From Aestuariivivens sediminicola (lineage in GTDB: Bacteria > Bacteroidota > Bacteroidia > Flavobacteriales > Flavobacteriaceae): a DNA stretch of 64,000 nt. This document shows, piece by piece, positions 63,126 to 64,000 of the stretch (position 1 is its first letter; every line of letters begins with the position of its first letter). A program made the position numbers and the translations under genes. Where the stretch lies: positions 310,001 through 374,000 of the forward strand of contig NZ_JAKMCM010000001.1 of NCBI RefSeq assembly GCF_022662015.1, in the 5' to 3' direction. The notes beneath the pieces are model-generated. The model made no database searches and was not told where the DNA came from. It saw only the letters and a program-made list of their open reading frames with translations.

Positions 63126-63153
63126 AAAAAAAGCACTTAAAGAAGTGCTTTTT
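63126..63153. terminator. Terminator between the POT transporter and thioredoxin genes
   Basis: AAAAAGCACTT pairs with AAGTGCTTTTT around AAAG, with T on both strands. It ends the POT-family gene on the minus strand. Confidence 0.85.
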
Positions 63154-63178
63154 GAGTTTACTTTAACGTTTTTTTCGA

Positions 63179-64000
63179 TTAACGCACCCCATGCATTAGT
63201 TTTTTGATCACTGGATATAAAATAGCCGACAATACCGCCAATGCTAAAGAAATACCGGTAAGAATCCAGAAAAAATAACTAATACCATGCTCTAAAGCAA
63301 TGGCTTCCGAGGATTCGGCAAACATACCAGCCATTTTCATACCTATGGCAATAGCCAAATACCATATCCCGAACATGGTTGCAATCATTCGAGCAGGCAC
63401 TAACTTACTCACGTAGGACAGGCCAACAGGAGAAATACAAAGTTCGCCCATAGTATGAAACAAATACACCAAAATCAACCATATCATACTCACCTGTGCG
63501 GTTTTAGCTCCCGGTTCTATACCCCCGGCACCAAAGGCCACACATGCCATTCCCAATCCCAAAAGTGCCATTCCTATAGCCCATTTCATATTCGCGTTGG
63601 GGTTATACTTACTCTCCCACCACTTAGAGAATAAAGGTGCCAACGTAATAATAAATAATGAATTTAAAACAGAGAACCATGAGGCCGGTACTTCTGTCTG
63701 ATCCTTTTGAAATTCGGCGGAAAGCATCCAGATAGCAATACCCCAGACAATAAGAAAACTCAGTGCTAAAAACAGATTGGATATTGCATATTTAGAAAAT
63801 GTTTTTTTAAAGAGCATGACTAGGACCCATGTAATAACACCCAGGGGTATTATGGTCATCAGGGAATTTACAATTTTGAAAGTTAAGCCGGCGCCACCCT
63901 CCAATGTGCGTTGCGTATAGTCCCTGGCAAAAACGGTTAAAGAACTTGGAGATTGTTCGAAAATAGCCCAAAAAAACATGGTCACAAACGCAAAGAAAAT
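63179..64000 (-). CDS. POT-family proton-dependent oligopeptide transporter, 5' end outside window
   Basis: The frame is open without stop from the window edge to 63179, giving about 273 residues, the C-terminal half of a POT/PTR (MFS) transporter. The segment FFWAIFEQSPSSL matches the family's FWxxFxQ motif of TM7, where the Gln/Glu residues bind substrate. Six or more membrane spans follow, with LCISPVGLSYVSKL near the end of the conserved region. It should import di- and tripeptides with protons. A GTG at 63985 and an ATG at 63979 lie inside the coding region and are not the true start. Confidence 0.9.
   Translation of the reverse strand: MFFAFVTMFFWAIFEQSPSSLTVFARDYTQRTLEGGAGLTFKIVNSLMTIIPLGVITWVLVMLFKKTFSKYAISNLFLALSFLIVWGIAIWMLSAEFQKDQTEVPASWFSVLNSLFIITLAPLFSKWWESKYNPNANMKWAIGMALLGLGMACVAFGAGGIEPGAKTAQVSMIWLILVYLFHTMGELCISPVGLSYVSKLVPARMIATMFGIWYLAIAIGMKMAGMFAESSEAIALEHGISYFFWILTGISLALAVLSAILYPVIKKLMHGVR

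Noticed and set aside
63979-63985. POT transporter starting at the GTG or ATG near the right edge
   Set aside because: The segment is the conserved TM7 motif in mid-protein and the frame stays open to the window end.

Overview
The window looks like a chromosomal segment from a marine-type flavobacterium (Bacteroidota, Flavobacteriia). The evidence is an AT-rich sequence, a PorT/SprT type IX secretion gene, a TamL-type lipid-anchored BamA homologue, a short primary sigma factor without region 1.1, promoters of the Bacteroidota form TTG-N18-TAnnTTTG, an FtsZ with a very long acidic tail, and a PNPase with an Arg/Gly/Asn-rich tail. The species cannot be named from the sequence. No CRISPR array, insertion sequence or prophage was seen.

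Layout. 1-3771 is the 5' part of a large secreted LamG-type adhesin or surface protein (minus strand, cut by the window edge). 4036-10107 holds rsmG, a fatty acid desaturase, an aminotransferase and the trkH/trkA potassium uptake pair. 10281-15268 holds ubiE, porT, a TrmH-family rRNA methyltransferase and tamL, a menaquinone and outer-membrane biogenesis block. 15399-20600 holds fbaA, accD, rpsO and pnp, each housekeeping and mostly separated by clear terminators. 20671-28433 is the accessory part: two unknown small genes, four NAD(P)-dependent short-chain dehydrogenase/epimerase genes, a degenerate CPBP-type membrane protein, a DUF6134-like protein and a membrane-linked AraC regulator. Two near-identical 20-bp operator-like sites lie 93-94 bp ahead of the two transcription units. 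28596-34545 holds an HTH protein, an unknown conserved protein, rpoD, a likely structured RNA, rpe, two tandem CBS-pair proteins, a CHRD protein and an MtfA-like zinc peptidase. 34546-34980 holds a 76-bp direct repeat and tRNA-Arg(TCG).

34980-51308 is one long minus-strand run: a GatB/YqeY protein and then, behind a terminator, the complete flavobacterial division and cell wall (dcw) cluster mraZ-rsmH-ftsL-ftsI-murE-mraY-murD-ftsW-murG-murC-ftsQ-ftsA-ftsZ, without murF, murB or ddl. In front of mraZ are three 10-bp-spaced GTGGT repeats that look like its autoregulatory operator. 51602-64000 holds an alpha/beta hydrolase, engB, an NTF2-like protein, an orphan ABC permease behind a tail-specific protease, the surE-(small membrane protein)-lpxB-NlpC/P60-comEC run, two thioredoxin-fold proteins and the 3' part of a POT-family peptide transporter.

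The best candidate for an undescribed system is the AraC/SDR cassette at 20.7-28.1 kb with its two matched operator-like sites. Other observations worth testing are a three-hairpin RNA between rpoD and rpe, a terminator for the opposite strand buried in the 3' end of comEC, a switch-like pair of exclusive hairpins in front of comEC, a palindrome placed at the predicted rpsO transcription start, an AccD lacking all four zinc-ribbon cysteines, and a duplicated tRNA-terminator tail.
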